Assembly: GCA_050258035.1 (NCBI GenBank)
Contig: JBLMYA010000112.1
Coordinates: forward strand, 1-20,992
Direction: 5' to 3'
Source: DATBLE01 sp050258035
Lineage (GTDB): Bacteria > Actinomycetota > Thermoleophilia > Gaiellales > Gaiellaceae
DNA length: 20,992 bases
A program made the translations under genes and the position numbers. The notes below the pieces were generated by a model that worked only from the letters and a program-made list of their open reading frames with translations, made no database searches and was not told where the DNA came from. Within the stretch, counting starts at the first letter, position 1. The number at the start of each line of letters is the position of its first letter. Of this stretch, positions 14,382-20,992 are shown piece after piece.

Positions 14382-15133
14382 GAGCTCTCTCCTTCCTCGG
14401 CGATCGCCGGAGTTCCTGCCTTGTGGATGCGAATCGGAGCGAACGGCGCTGCCTGCTCGATGCGGATCTCACCCGCCTTGCGCAGCTCCAGGAGCGCGAG
14501 GAACGCGACCGCCTGCTCGATCCGGTCGAGGCCAGCGGTCTCCTGCTCGAAGTCGAAGTGCCGGCGCCGGCGGAGCAGCGCCCGGAACCGCTCGAGGAAC
14601 TGCACGACCGGCGGGAAGCGCAAGCCCATGTGCGACAGGGACACGGCCGGGGGCTCGGCCGCCAGGACACGAAGCGCGGCTGCGAGCGCCGCCGGCCGTT
14701 GCGGTGCGATCCGCGGCTCCGCCCGCGGCGCGAGCGGCGCCGGGCCGAGGCGGAAGAAGCGGTCGTTCTCCCGCCCGAGGCGCTCGCGCAGCCATCCCGC
14801 CGCCTCCTTGATCCGCCGGAATTCCTCCAGGCGGCGCGCGAGCTCCTCGGCCGCCTCCTCCGGGTCGAGATCGGCGAGGTCGACCTGCTCGTCGGGGAAG
14901 AGCTCGCGGGCCTTCAGCTCGAGCAGGGCGCCGACCAGGACCAGGAACTCGCCGCAGGCGTCAAGGTCGAGCCGCGCGCCCTCTGCGGAAGCAAGACGCT
15001 CGACGAACGTGACGACGACGTCGGCGACGTCCACGTCCCGCGGCTCGAGCTCCTCGCGGAGGACGAGCGTGAGCAGCAGGTCGAAGGGCCCCTCGAACGC
15101 GTCGAGGTCGAGCTCGAGCTCCCGGGCGTGCAC
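14360..15133 (-). CDS. scpA: Segregation and condensation protein A
   Basis: The kleisin subunit that bridges the two SMC heads. The 257-residue product begins with the N-terminal kleisin signature DLDAFEGPFDLLLTLV and then has FLVLVGALLELKARELFP. A variable middle follows, and a C-terminal winged helix with AVAFLALLELRKAGEIRIEQ, which binds SMC. It starts with GTG 15133, 10 nt after the lgt stop. TAGCCT overlaps the lgt stop codon 7 nt before this GTG, so a separate leaderless transcript is possible besides read-through from lgt. Confidence 0.94.
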   Translation of the reverse strand: MHARELELDLDAFEGPFDLLLTLVLREELEPRDVDVADVVVTFVERLASAEGARLDLDACGEFLVLVGALLELKARELFPDEQVDLADLDPEEAAEELARRLEEFRRIKEAAGWLRERLGRENDRFFRLGPAPLAPRAEPRIAPQRPAALAAALRVLAAEPPAVSLSHMGLRFPPVVQFLERFRALLRRRRHFDFEQETAGLDRIEQAVAFLALLELRKAGEIRIEQAAPFAPIRIHKAGTPAIAEEGESSWNVRSA

Positions 15134-15143
15134 CGGCCGCAGG

Positions 15144-16028
15144 CTATCGGCGCGGGCGGACGCGGCCCTTCGGCACCGCCATCGCAGGGCCCTTCGGGAC
15201 CTCGCGCGCCCTGCGTCGAACGGTCGGACGGTCGTCCCCCTCGTGGAAGAACTGCCACCACACGAAGAACGCGACCGACAAGACGCAGACGACCGCCGAC
15301 ACCCAGAAGTTGATCCGCTGTCCGAGGAAGTGGTGCGACGGGTCGATCCGCAGGAGCTCCTCGAACGTGCGCCCGAAGGTGTAGAAGGCGACGTAGAGCG
15401 CGAACAGCCCGGGCGGCTTGATCCGGAACCGCCGGCCGATGAGAATCAGCACGCCGGCCATCCCGAGGTCGTAGATGAACTCGTAGAGGAACGTCGGGTG
15501 GAACGTGTCCGAGAGCAGGTACTGCGGCGGCCGGTGCCGATCGTCGATCTCGAGCCCCCACGGCAGGTTCGTCGGCTTCCCGAAAAGCTCCTGGTTGAAC
15601 CAGTTGCCCCAGCGGCCGATGCCCTGCGCGATCAGGAGCCCGGGGGCGACCGCGTCCGCGAACAGGCGGACGCTCTCGCCCGAGCGGCGGATGACCACCG
15701 CGCCGGCGATGCAACCGAAGAGGACCCCGCCCCACACTCCGAGGCCGCCCTGCCAGACCGCGAACGCACCCCACCAGTGGTTCGGCACCTCGTTCCAGCT
15801 CGTGATGTCGTGGTAGACGCGCGCGCCGACGATCCCGAACGCAACGCCCCACACCGCGACGCGCAGGACGAGGTCCCAGTCGCCGCCGAGGCGCGTCCAG
15901 CGCACGCCGGTGAGCCACACACACGCCGCGATCGCGACGAGCAGCATGAGCCCGTACATGTGGATGTGCAGCGGGCCGAGGTCGATGACACCGCTGTGCG
16001 GCGAGGGGATCGAGGCGAGCGGTGGCAC
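15144..16028 (-). CDS. lgt: Prolipoprotein diacylglyceryl transferase
   Basis: Membrane enzyme that transfers diacylglyceryl from phosphatidylglycerol to the lipobox cysteine of prolipoproteins. The ~294-residue product has about seven membrane segments, SIPSPHSGVIDLGP at the N-terminus and the Lgt signature IGRWGNWFNQELFGKP with the essential Arg. At the position of E. coli His103 (HGG) it has Trp (VWGG), which I recall as usual for actinobacterial Lgt. The C-terminal tail is rich in Arg/Lys and cytoplasmic. The start could be GTG 16034 or 16028. I prefer 16028 because CAGAAT lies 8 nt before it and neither has a Shine-Dalgarno site. Confidence 0.93.
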   Translation of the reverse strand: MPPLASIPSPHSGVIDLGPLHIHMYGLMLLVAIAACVWLTGVRWTRLGGDWDLVLRVAVWGVAFGIVGARVYHDITSWNEVPNHWWGAFAVWQGGLGVWGGVLFGCIAGAVVIRRSGESVRLFADAVAPGLLIAQGIGRWGNWFNQELFGKPTNLPWGLEIDDRHRPPQYLLSDTFHPTFLYEFIYDLGMAGVLILIGRRFRIKPPGLFALYVAFYTFGRTFEELLRIDPSHHFLGQRINFWVSAVVCVLSVAFFVWWQFFHEGDDRPTVRRRAREVPKGPAMAVPKGRVRPRR

Positions 16029-16036
16029 CCGCACGG

Positions 16037-16042
16037 ATTCTG
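16037..16042 (-). promoter_or_regulatory. Candidate -10 box of lgt
   Basis: CAGAAT on the minus strand differs from TANNNT in one base and lies 8 nt before GTG 16028, the same spacing as for metK and the trpS leader. It falls in the 43-nt gap after the small upstream gene. Confidence 0.25.
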
Positions 16043-16071
16043 CCCGCGCGCCCCGGACGGCGCTAGCCGAA

Positions 16072-16275
16072 CTAGAGGAGGATCCTGAGAGCCGTGTCGA
16101 CGGGGCAGCCGCGCTCGAGCAAGTCGACCGCCAGGTGGAGGTCGACGTCGTGGCGGGCCGCCAGCTCGGCCGCCTGGAGGGACTCGTAGCCGGCCCGCTC
16201 GAGCTCAGCTGCGCGCCAGCGCTCGATGCGCTCCGTCTCGGTCTCGATCTGGACTTCGAGCTCAGCTGCCGACAT
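16072..16275 (-). CDS. Small conserved-looking protein, function unknown
   Basis: A 67-residue protein starting MSAAELEVQIETETERIERW and ending GCPVDTALRILL. It is acidic and helical, with no signal peptide, membrane segment or cysteine pair; there is a single Cys. The C-terminal part (HDVDLHLAVDLLERGCPVDTALRIL) resembles small actinobacterial hypothetical proteins I have seen, but I know no function. GAGGAA lies 4-5 nt before ATG 16275; an in-frame GTG at 16287 would destroy that site. It is upstream of lgt by 43 nt and probably cotranscribed. Its own upstream region carries three TCGTCATTACCC repeats. Confidence 0.72.
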   Translation of the reverse strand: MSAAELEVQIETETERIERWRAAELERAGYESLQAAELAARHDVDLHLAVDLLERGCPVDTALRILL

Positions 16276-16287
16276 CGGATTCCTCAC

Positions 16288-16336
16288 TCGTCATTACCCT
16301 ACTCGACTCGTCATTACCCTATTCGTCATTACCCAG
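16288..16336. repeat. Three direct repeats of TCGTCATTACCC upstream of the small gene
   Basis: TCGTCATTACCCTA occurs at 16288-16301 and 16308-16321, and TCGTCATTACCCAG at 16323-16336. Spacing is 20 and 15 bp. On the minus strand the first two contain TAGGGT, a TANNNT match 20 nt from the ATG. The block is clearly lower in G+C than its surroundings and may be an operator or stacked promoters. Confidence 0.7.
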
Positions 16337-16425
16337 TAACTTCGGCGCCGGATCGCGATCGGTTCTCCCCTTTTATGACCAATTGACTCCGCCCGCACGT
16401 TTGTCCCCTCTCGTGGGCGAGATGA

Positions 16426-16447
16426 CTCCTTCCCGGTGGGCAAGGAG
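16426..16447 (-). terminator. Hairpin after the sigma-partner gene
   Basis: CTCCTTCCC (16426-16434) pairs with GGG and AAGGAG (16438-16447) with one bulged C and a 3-nt loop. It lies 22 nt past the stop of the membrane protein on the minus strand. There is no T-run after it. A second weaker stem, TTCCGGT/ACCGGAA, spans 16451-16477 over the stop itself. Confidence 0.35.
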
Positions 16448-16468
16448 CCGTTCCGGTCACCTGGAGAC

Positions 16469-17152
16469 TCACCGGAACGAACGAGCGATCCGGAGCGCCT
16501 GGGCGAGCGTGAGATCGCCCTCGAGGCGGAGCGTCAGCGGGCCGTGCTGCCAGAGGATGACCTGGCGGGAGAGCCGGACCGGCTCCTCCCGGACGGTGCC
16601 CCCGGGCGCAACGTAGAGGAAGTGCTTCCCGCCCGTGATGAAGTAGCCGGGCTCGCCGTTCACGTACACGGGGGTGATCATCGTCTGCGGCTCGACGACC
16701 TTCTTGACCAGCTCCAGACGCTCGCGGCCGCGGAACTGCGAGACGAGGAGCCGCGTCCGGCCGTAGCGGTACCAGAGGAACGAGCCGTCCCACGTGACCT
16801 CGTTCGGAACGCCGAGGAGGGCCGAGGCGAGCGGCCGGAAGCCAGCCGTGCGTTCGGCGTCGCCCGGCCGGATCGGGATCCCGAGGTCGAGAGGCGCGGT
16901 CCGCACGTCGGGGAGCCGGTCGACGTATTCGATTCGCACGCCCTCGAGGTGGAAGACGCGCAGGATCGCCGAGCGTGCAGGCGGCACGGCGAACGCGATC
17001 GCCACCGCGGCGAGCACCGCGGCCAGCACGACCACGAAGGCGCGGCGGCGAGACGGCCGCCCACGCAGGCGCGCGCGCACGGCCGGCGTGAGGTCGCGAT
17101 CCTCCGGAAGCTCGAGCCAGGCAGCCAGCGCTCTCAGCTCCTGCTCGGTCAC
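16469..17152 (-). CDS. Single-pass membrane protein, probable partner (anti-sigma) of the ECF sigma factor
   Basis: A 227-residue protein. Residues 1-37 are cytoplasmic (TEQELRALAAWLELPEDRD). Residues ~38-57 form one membrane helix (AFVVVLAAVLAAVAIAFAV). About 170 residues then lie outside, with an N-terminal part RVFHLEGVRIEYVDRLPDV and a later part with VNGEPGYFITGGKHFLY. The last stretch is reminiscent of outer domains of DUF4367/DUF4179-type sigma-operon proteins. The start GTG 17152 overlaps the sigma stop (GTGA) and has GGAGGAG just upstream. Position, topology and coupling suggest it holds or modulates the sigma factor. The cytoplasmic part is short and lacks the HxxxCxxC zinc motif of classic anti-sigma domains, so the role is inferred from context. 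Confidence 0.7.
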   Translation of the reverse strand: MTEQELRALAAWLELPEDRDLTPAVRARLRGRPSRRRAFVVVLAAVLAAVAIAFAVPPARSAILRVFHLEGVRIEYVDRLPDVRTAPLDLGIPIRPGDAERTAGFRPLASALLGVPNEVTWDGSFLWYRYGRTRLLVSQFRGRERLELVKKVVEPQTMITPVYVNGEPGYFITGGKHFLYVAPGGTVREEPVRLSRQVILWQHGPLTLRLEGDLTLAQALRIARSFR

Positions 17153-17748
17153 CGCTCCTCCTCCGCCGGGTTTTCCGGTGGCGCGCCGCCGGCGACGCCT
17201 GCAGCCTCGAGCTCGGCCCGCAGCCGCTCGAGCGCCCGCGAGAGGCGGGACTTGACCGTGCCACGGCGGACGCCGAGCGCGGCCCCGGTCTCGGCCTCGG
17301 TCAGGTCGAGGAAGTAACGGCAGGCGATCGCCTCCCTGTCGGCCACGCCCAGCCGATCGAGCGCCGCGATCAGCTGCTCGCGCCGCTCGACGCCGAGCAG
17401 AGCCGCCTCCGGGGAGGGGGCCGCCTCCCCGGAAGGCATCTGTGCCGCCCGCAGCGCGAGCGCCGTCCGGCGTCCTGCCGAACGCCGCCTGTTGCGCGCC
17501 TCGTTCGCCACGATCCGCAGCAGCCACGGCTTGAAGGGCGACCCCGCCCGGAAGCGCCACAGCGCCCGGTAGGCCTTCACGAACGCGTCCTGCGCCGCCT
17601 CCTCGGCGTCTGCGGCACTGCCGGCGAGTACGTAGGCGGTGCGGAAGGCGATCCCCTGGTATGCGCGCACGAGCTCCTCGTAGGCGTCGGCGTCGCCCCG
17701 CTGCGCGCGGGCGACGAGCTCTCGTTCGTCGAGTGGCCGGCCCACCAC
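17149..17748 (-). CDS. ECF-type RNA polymerase sigma factor (sigma-70 family)
   Basis: Directs RNA polymerase to a small regulon, often in response to envelope stress. The 199-residue product has region 2 at about residues 15-68 (DAYEELVRAYQGIAFRTAY, then DAEEAAQDAFVKAYRALWRF) and region 4 at about 125-180 (LGVADREAIACRYFLDLTEA, then GVRRGTVKSRLSRALERLR). Region 3 is absent, as expected of ECF factors. The tail is Ala/Pro/Glu-rich. Starts are GTG 17748 or 17745; TGTAAT lies 8 nt before the first. It is cotranslated with the membrane protein and is divergent from the VOC gene only 39 nt away. Confidence 0.93.
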   Translation of the reverse strand: MVGRPLDERELVARAQRGDADAYEELVRAYQGIAFRTAYVLAGSAADAEEAAQDAFVKAYRALWRFRAGSPFKPWLLRIVANEARNRRRSAGRRTALALRAAQMPSGEAAPSPEAALLGVERREQLIAALDRLGVADREAIACRYFLDLTEAETGAALGVRRGTVKSRLSRALERLRAELEAAGVAGGAPPENPAEEER

Positions 17749-17756
17749 CGACCGCC

Positions 17757-17762
17757 ATTACA
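17757..17762 (-). promoter_or_regulatory. Candidate -10 box of the sigma gene
   Basis: TGTAAT on the minus strand (one base from TATAAT) lies 8 nt before GTG 17748. It and the VOC box at 17773 are packed into a 39-nt divergent gap. If the sigma factor regulates itself, this is where its site would be. Confidence 0.3.
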
Positions 17763-17772
17763 CCCCCGGGGC

Positions 17773-17778
17773 TAGGCT
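17773..17778 (+). promoter_or_regulatory. Candidate -10 box of the VOC gene
   Basis: TAGGCT matches TANNNT and lies 9 nt before the ATG at 17788. No Shine-Dalgarno sequence is present, consistent with a leaderless message. No -35 element was recognised. Confidence 0.42.
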
Positions 17779-17787
17779 GGTTCCCTC

Positions 17788-18216
17788 ATGACCCGAGCCG
17801 TCGGGATCAACCACGTTGCGATCGAGGTCGACGACCTCGACGAGGCCCTCGCCTTCTACGGGCGCATCTTCGAGCTCACCCTCCGCGGCCGCCACCGCTC
17901 GATGGCGTTCGTCGACCTGGGCGATCAGTTCATCGCGGTGTCCACGGGCCGGACCCAGCCGCCGGACGTGGCGCGCCACATCGGCCTGGTGGTGGACGAC
18001 AGGGGCTCCGCGCTCGCCGCGGCGCGCGAGGCAGGCGCGCGTATGCTCGGCGACAACGACTTCCTCGACCCGTCGGGCAACCACTTCCAGGTGGTCGACT
18101 ACCGCGACGTCCAGTTCACGAAGACCGACCGGATCCTGGAGGGGATGGGCGTGCACGGCGTGGAGAAGCGGGAGCTCGCGCTCGACGAGCTGCGCGCGAA
18201 GGGGCTCGCCGACTAG
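17788..18216 (+). CDS. VOC-superfamily (glyoxalase/dioxygenase-fold) protein
   Basis: A 142-residue protein with the paired beta-alpha-beta-beta-beta modules of vicinal-oxygen-chelate enzymes: GINHVAIEVDDLDEALAFYG at the start and HIGLVVDD opening the second half. His9 and the His of HIGLVV are the likely metal ligands. The usual C-terminal ligand region DPxGNxxE reads DPSGNHFQVVD, with Gln where Glu is common, so metal binding may be altered. The last ~35 residues extend past the fold. The substrate is unknown. It is divergent from the ECF sigma gene and ends tail-to-tail with the remnant on the other strand, the two stop codons sharing the sequence CTAG. Confidence 0.88.
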   Translation: MTRAVGINHVAIEVDDLDEALAFYGRIFELTLRGRHRSMAFVDLGDQFIAVSTGRTQPPDVARHIGLVVDDRGSALAAAREAGARMLGDNDFLDPSGNHFQVVDYRDVQFTKTDRILEGMGVHGVEKRELALDELRAKGLAD

Positions 18217-18345
18217 GAGGCCCCGTGCAGTCTGTCCGCCCAGCGGAACGGCGCGGCCTGGTGGGAGGCGAGCCGCCCGAGGATCTCGAGCACCTCTTCG
18301 ACGACCGGCGACCCGACCGCGTAGGCGACGCATTCACGGCCGTGG
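18213..18345 (-). pseudogene. 3' remnant of a regulator gene, ArsR-like C-terminus
   Basis: About 43 codons end at TAG 18213-18215. They read GRECVAYAVGSPVVEEVLEI and continue ILGRLASHQAAPFRWADRL. Third positions are almost all G or C, as in real genes here, and the pattern (wing strand, then a dimerisation helix after SPVVEEVL) resembles the end of ArsR-type winged-helix repressors. No start codon precedes it: the frame meets TGA inside the end of dnaE, near 18384. The 5' part of the gene is therefore missing, and the 5' edge given is approximate. The family assignment is tentative. Confidence 0.45.
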
Positions 18346-18348
18346 GGT

Positions 18349-20811
18349 TCAGAGGACGGCTGCTTCGCCGAACAGTGCCTTCACCTCGGCGTAGAAGTCC
18401 GGCACAGGCGCGACGCGGTAGTCGGGCCCGAGCTCGAGCGTCTTCGGCCCCTCGGAGGTGTCGAGCGCGAGCACGACCTTCGCGTCGCCCGGATAGTCGC
18501 GGACGACATGTCCGAGCTCGCGCAGCACGCCCGCCGGGGCCTTGCGGGCGTCGACCTTGAGGCGGATCTCGGCCGGTGGGACGTACGCCGAGAACTCGGA
18601 CACCTCGATCGCGATCAGCTTCGACTCGCCCTCCTTGTGGTCGACCCGGCCCTTGAGCACCAGCACGCGGTCGGCCTCGCACAGCTCGCGTGAGGCCGTG
18701 TAGACCGAGTTGAAGACGACCGCCTCGGCGCTGCCGGAGAGGTCGTCCAGACGGAGGAAGACCATCGGGTCGCCCTTCTTGGTCGTCAGCTGCTTCACGC
18801 CGGAGACGATGCCGCCGACCGTGACGATCTCGCCGTCGCGACACCGGTCCAGATCTCCGAGCGCACGATCGCACTTCCGCTTGAGGTCACCGGCAACCTC
18901 GGCAAGCGGGTGCTCGGAGATCCACAGACCCAGCGTCTCCTTCTCCAGGCGCAGGAGCTCGGACTTCTCGTACTCGCCCGGCGGGATCGGCGCGTGGTGC
19001 CGGGGCCGCTCCGCGCCCTCGTCGACGAGGTCGAAGATCGACCCCTGCCCGGAGCTGCGTGCCTCGTGCTCGCTGCCGCCCCAGGACAGCGCCTGGTCGA
19101 GCACGTCCACCATCCCCTTCCGCGGCGCACCGGTCGAGTCGAGCGCGCCGCACTTGACCAGCGACTCGAGCGCGCGCTTGTTCACGACCTGTGGGTCGAC
19201 GCGCTCGGTGAAGTCCCAGATCGACTCGAAGGGGCCTCCCTGCTCCCTGGCCGAGACGATCGCCAGGCAGGCCGCCTCGCCCACGTTCTTGACCGCGTTC
19301 AGGCCGAACCGGATCTTGCCCTCGACGACCGCGAAGTCGACCTGCGACGTGTTCACGTCCGGCGGCAGGACCTCGATCCCGAGCTCGTGGCAGGCGTTGA
19401 CGTAGAACGGAACCCGATCCTTCGTGCTCATCACCGACGAGATCAACGCGGCCATGTACGCGTGCGGGTGGTGTGCGCGCAGCCAGGCGGTGCGGTACGC
19501 GATCAGCGCGTAGCAGGCGGCGTGCGCCTTGTTGAACGAGTAGTCCTGCGACTGCTCCATGTCCTTCCAGAGCTGCTGGGCGACCGCCGACGGTGTCCCC
19601 GTCGCCGCGCACCCCTCGACGAACTTCCCCTTGAGGGACGCCATCAGCTCGTGGATCTTCTTCCCGATCGCCTTGCGCAGCGTCTCGGCCTCGGCCGGCG
19701 TGAAGCCGGCGAGCTGCTTGGCGATCTGCATGTACTGCTCCTGGTAGATGCAGATCCCGTACGTCCCGCCGGTGATCCCCTCGAGCCGAGAGTCGATATA
19801 GGTGACGGACTCCTGCCCGTTCTTGCGGCGCGCGTAGACCGGGATATAGCCCATCGGGCCGGGGCGGTAGAGCGCGACGAGCGCGATCAGGTCCTCGAAC
19901 TCGGTCGGCTTCACCTGGCGGAGCGCCTCCCGCATCCCGGAGGACTCGAACTGGAAGACGCCGATCGCGTCGCCCCTCGCGAGCATCGCGTAGGTCTTCG
20001 CGTCGTCGAGCGGGATGTCGTCCACCTCCATGCCGCCGATCAGGCGCAGCGCCTCGTCGATCACGTCGAGGTTGCGCAGGCCGAGGAAGTCGATCTTCAG
20101 GAGGCCGAGGTCGACGACGTCCCACATCCCGAGCTGGGTGACGACCTCCTGGTCGGGGCCCTTCTGCTGGACTGGGACGATGTCCATCAGCGGACGGTCG
20201 GCGATGACGACGCCCGCGGCATGGATCGAGTCGGCGCGGACGAGCCCTTCGAGCGGCTTCGCGAGATCGACGATCTCCCTGACGAGCGGGTCGGCGTCGT
20301 AGGCCGTACGGAGCTCCTGGCCGGGCTTCAGGCTCTCGTCGAGGTACACCTTCGGCCCTTCGGGGATCATCTTCGCGATCTTGTCGACCGTCCCGTAGGG
20401 CACCTCGAGGACGCGCCCCGCGTCACGCACGGCGGCGCGGGCCATCATCGTCGAGAACGTGATGATCTGGGCGACCCGGTCGCGACCGTACTTCTCGGTC
20501 ACGTAGTTGATCACGCGGTCCCGCCCCGCGACGGCGAAGTCGATGTCCATGTCGGGCAGGTCCTTCCGCGCCGGGTTGAGGAAGCGCTCGAAGAGCAGGC
20601 CGTAGCGCATCGGGTCGACGTCGGTGATCTCCAGGCAGTAGGCGGCGAGCGACCCGGCCGCCGAGCCGCGCCCGGGGCCGACGCTGATCCCGTGTGTCTT
20701 CGCGAAGTGGATGAAGTCCCAGACGATCAGGAAGTAGTCGGCGAAGCCCATCTCGCGGACCGTCTTCAGCTCGAACTGGAGCCGGTCGGAGAGCTCCGGC
20801 GTCGCGCGCCG
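18349..20811 (-). CDS. dnaE: DNA polymerase III alpha subunit, C-terminal ~820 codons (5' end missing)
   Basis: Catalytic subunit of the replicative polymerase. The visible part starts inside the palm (numbered from Met at 20751). Catalytic aspartates are in PDMDIDF (Asp67 and Asp69) and KIDFLG (Asp221). The fingers include FNKAHAACYALIAYRTAWL. A beta-clamp-binding motif QGSIFDL lies at 569-575, followed by an OB-fold domain (VTVGGIVSGVKQLTTKKGDP) and the C-terminal domain. A normal alpha subunit has ~1150-1200 residues; the PHP domain and start of the palm are absent. Upstream codons stay homologous (RRATPELSDRLQFELKTVRE) until an in-frame TAG at 20812-20814. Met 20751 is not a credible true start. 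Clamp motif and OB fold suggest the replicative DnaE1 type. Confidence 0.9.
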   Translation of the reverse strand, partial: RRATPELSDRLQFELKTVREMGFADYFLIVWDFIHFAKTHGISVGPGRGSAAGSLAAYCLEITDVDPMRYGLLFERFLNPARKDLPDMDIDFAVAGRDRVINYVTEKYGRDRVAQIITFSTMMARAAVRDAGRVLEVPYGTVDKIAKMIPEGPKVYLDESLKPGQELRTAYDADPLVREIVDLAKPLEGLVRADSIHAAGVVIADRPLMDIVPVQQKGPDQEVVTQLGMWDVVDLGLLKIDFLGLRNLDVIDEALRLIGGMEVDDIPLDDAKTYAMLARGDAIGVFQFESSGMREALRQVKPTEFEDLIALVALYRPGPMGYIPVYARRKNGQESVTYIDSRLEGITGGTYGICIYQEQYMQIAKQLAGFTPAEAETLRKAIGKKIHELMASLKGKFVEGCAATGTPSAVAQQLWKDMEQSQDYSFNKAHAACYALIAYRTAWLRAHHPHAYMAALISSVMSTKDRVPFYVNACHELGIEVLPPDVNTSQVDFAVVEGKIRFGLNAVKNVGEAACLAIVSAREQGGPFESIWDFTERVDPQVVNKRALESLVKCGALDSTGAPRKGMVDVLDQALSWGGSEHEARSSGQGSIFDLVDEGAERPRHHAPIPPGEYEKSELLRLEKETLGLWISEHPLAEVAGDLKRKCDRALGDLDRCRDGEIVTVGGIVSGVKQLTTKKGDPMVFLRLDDLSGSAEAVVFNSVYTASRELCEADRVLVLKGRVDHKEGESKLIAIEVSEFSAYVPPAEIRLKVDARKAPAGVLRELGHVVRDYPGDAKVVLALDTSEGPKTLELGPDYRVAPVPDFYAEVKALFGEAAVL

Positions 20812-20825
20812 CTACGGGCGCGCGA
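20802..20825. repeat. Perfect 9-bp inverted repeat at the dnaE break
   Basis: TCGCGCGCC (20802-20810) and GGCGCGCGA (20817-20825) flank a 6-nt loop that contains the in-frame stop codon. It marks the exact point where dnaE homology jumps. Such a hairpin can cause either a real rearrangement or a false join in assembly. Confidence 0.8.
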
Positions 20826-20992
20826 GGTCGACGATCTCCTTCGCGACGGGGTCCGAGTCCACGGCCTGCCGCAGCTCGGAGCCCGCCTTGAGCGACTCCT
20901 CGAGCGTCTGCCCCGGGCCCTCGGGGACGAGCTTCGCGATCCGGTCGACGACGCCGTAGGGGATGTCGAGCACGCGGCCCGCGTCCCGGATC
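20815..20992 (-). pseudogene. Fragment of a second, diverged dnaE, cut by the window edge
   Basis: Fifty-nine codons read RDAGRVLDIPYGVVDRIAK to EIVDLARP and then TAG. They align without gaps to residues 108-166 of the neighbouring dnaE (20254-20430), with 39 of 59 positions identical. The segment is in the same strand and frame but out of order: in an intact gene it belongs downstream of the break, not upstream. Identity is far too low for a recent duplication. It is therefore a second dnaE-type gene or sequence from a related genome. Its 5' part is outside the window. Confidence 0.75.

Noticed and set aside
18349..20751. Met at 20751 as the true dnaE start
   Set aside because: It lies within the conserved polymerase core, and homologous sequence continues upstream to the TAG at 20812-20814. 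A polymerase from here would lack the PHP domain and part of the palm.
1..20992. CRISPR arrays, tRNA or rRNA genes, insertion sequences, prophage or defence genes
   Set aside because: No regular repeat-spacer array, cloverleaf-like sequence, transposase or phage-like product was seen on either strand. The short repeats found are too few and irregular for CRISPR.

Overview
The window is GC-rich (about 70% by eye) bacterial chromosome with dense housekeeping genes, GTG starts and strong G/C bias at third codon positions. Gene content and protein style (class II DAHP synthase, actinobacterial-type Lgt, ECF sigma pair, many TANNNT -10 boxes 7-9 nt before start codons) suggest an actinobacterium, most likely of the Thermoleophilia (Gaiellales/Solirubrobacterales) type. 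This placement is an inference from familiarity, not from a search.

Left part, minus strand (7135 down to 1): an apparent operon reading aroF (class II DAHP synthase) - tyrA (with ACT domain) - aroA - cmk - der - gpsA - metK (cut by the window edge). The first four genes overlap by 1-4 nt and der follows by 9 nt. The only real gap (1258-1480) holds a two-copy 57-bp tandem repeat full of small palindromes. The operon combines aromatic amino acid synthesis with nucleotide, ribosome-assembly, phospholipid and SAM functions.

Middle part: an MMPL transporter (minus) diverges from trpS and a Ca2+/H+ antiporter-like gene (plus). The trpS leader is the most interesting element. A TATCAT box is followed 8 nt later by a 21-codon leader ORF with the codons Trp-Asp-Trp. 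Mutually exclusive hairpins come next, ending in an intrinsic terminator with TTTT 31 nt before trpS. This is the architecture of a ribosome-mediated tryptophan attenuator.

Right-middle part: an RluB-type pseudouridine synthase (minus), a secreted protein made of two 79-residue repeats (plus), then a minus-strand run of small lgt-upstream protein, lgt, scpA, scpB and a thioredoxin/YbbN-like gene. Upstream lie an ECF sigma factor and its overlapping single-pass membrane partner, divergent from a VOC-family gene.

Right end: dnaE (replicative DNA polymerase III alpha, minus) is present only as its C-terminal ~820 codons. At 20812-20814 the frame hits TAG. The sequence beyond it is a diverged second copy of an internal dnaE segment (59 codons, 39 identical), joined at a 9-bp inverted repeat. 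This is either a chimeric contig end or a broken duplication. Just downstream of dnaE is a 3' remnant of what looks like an ArsR-type regulator. I saw no tRNA, rRNA, CRISPR array, insertion sequence or prophage. No intergenic stretch exceeds 300 bases.
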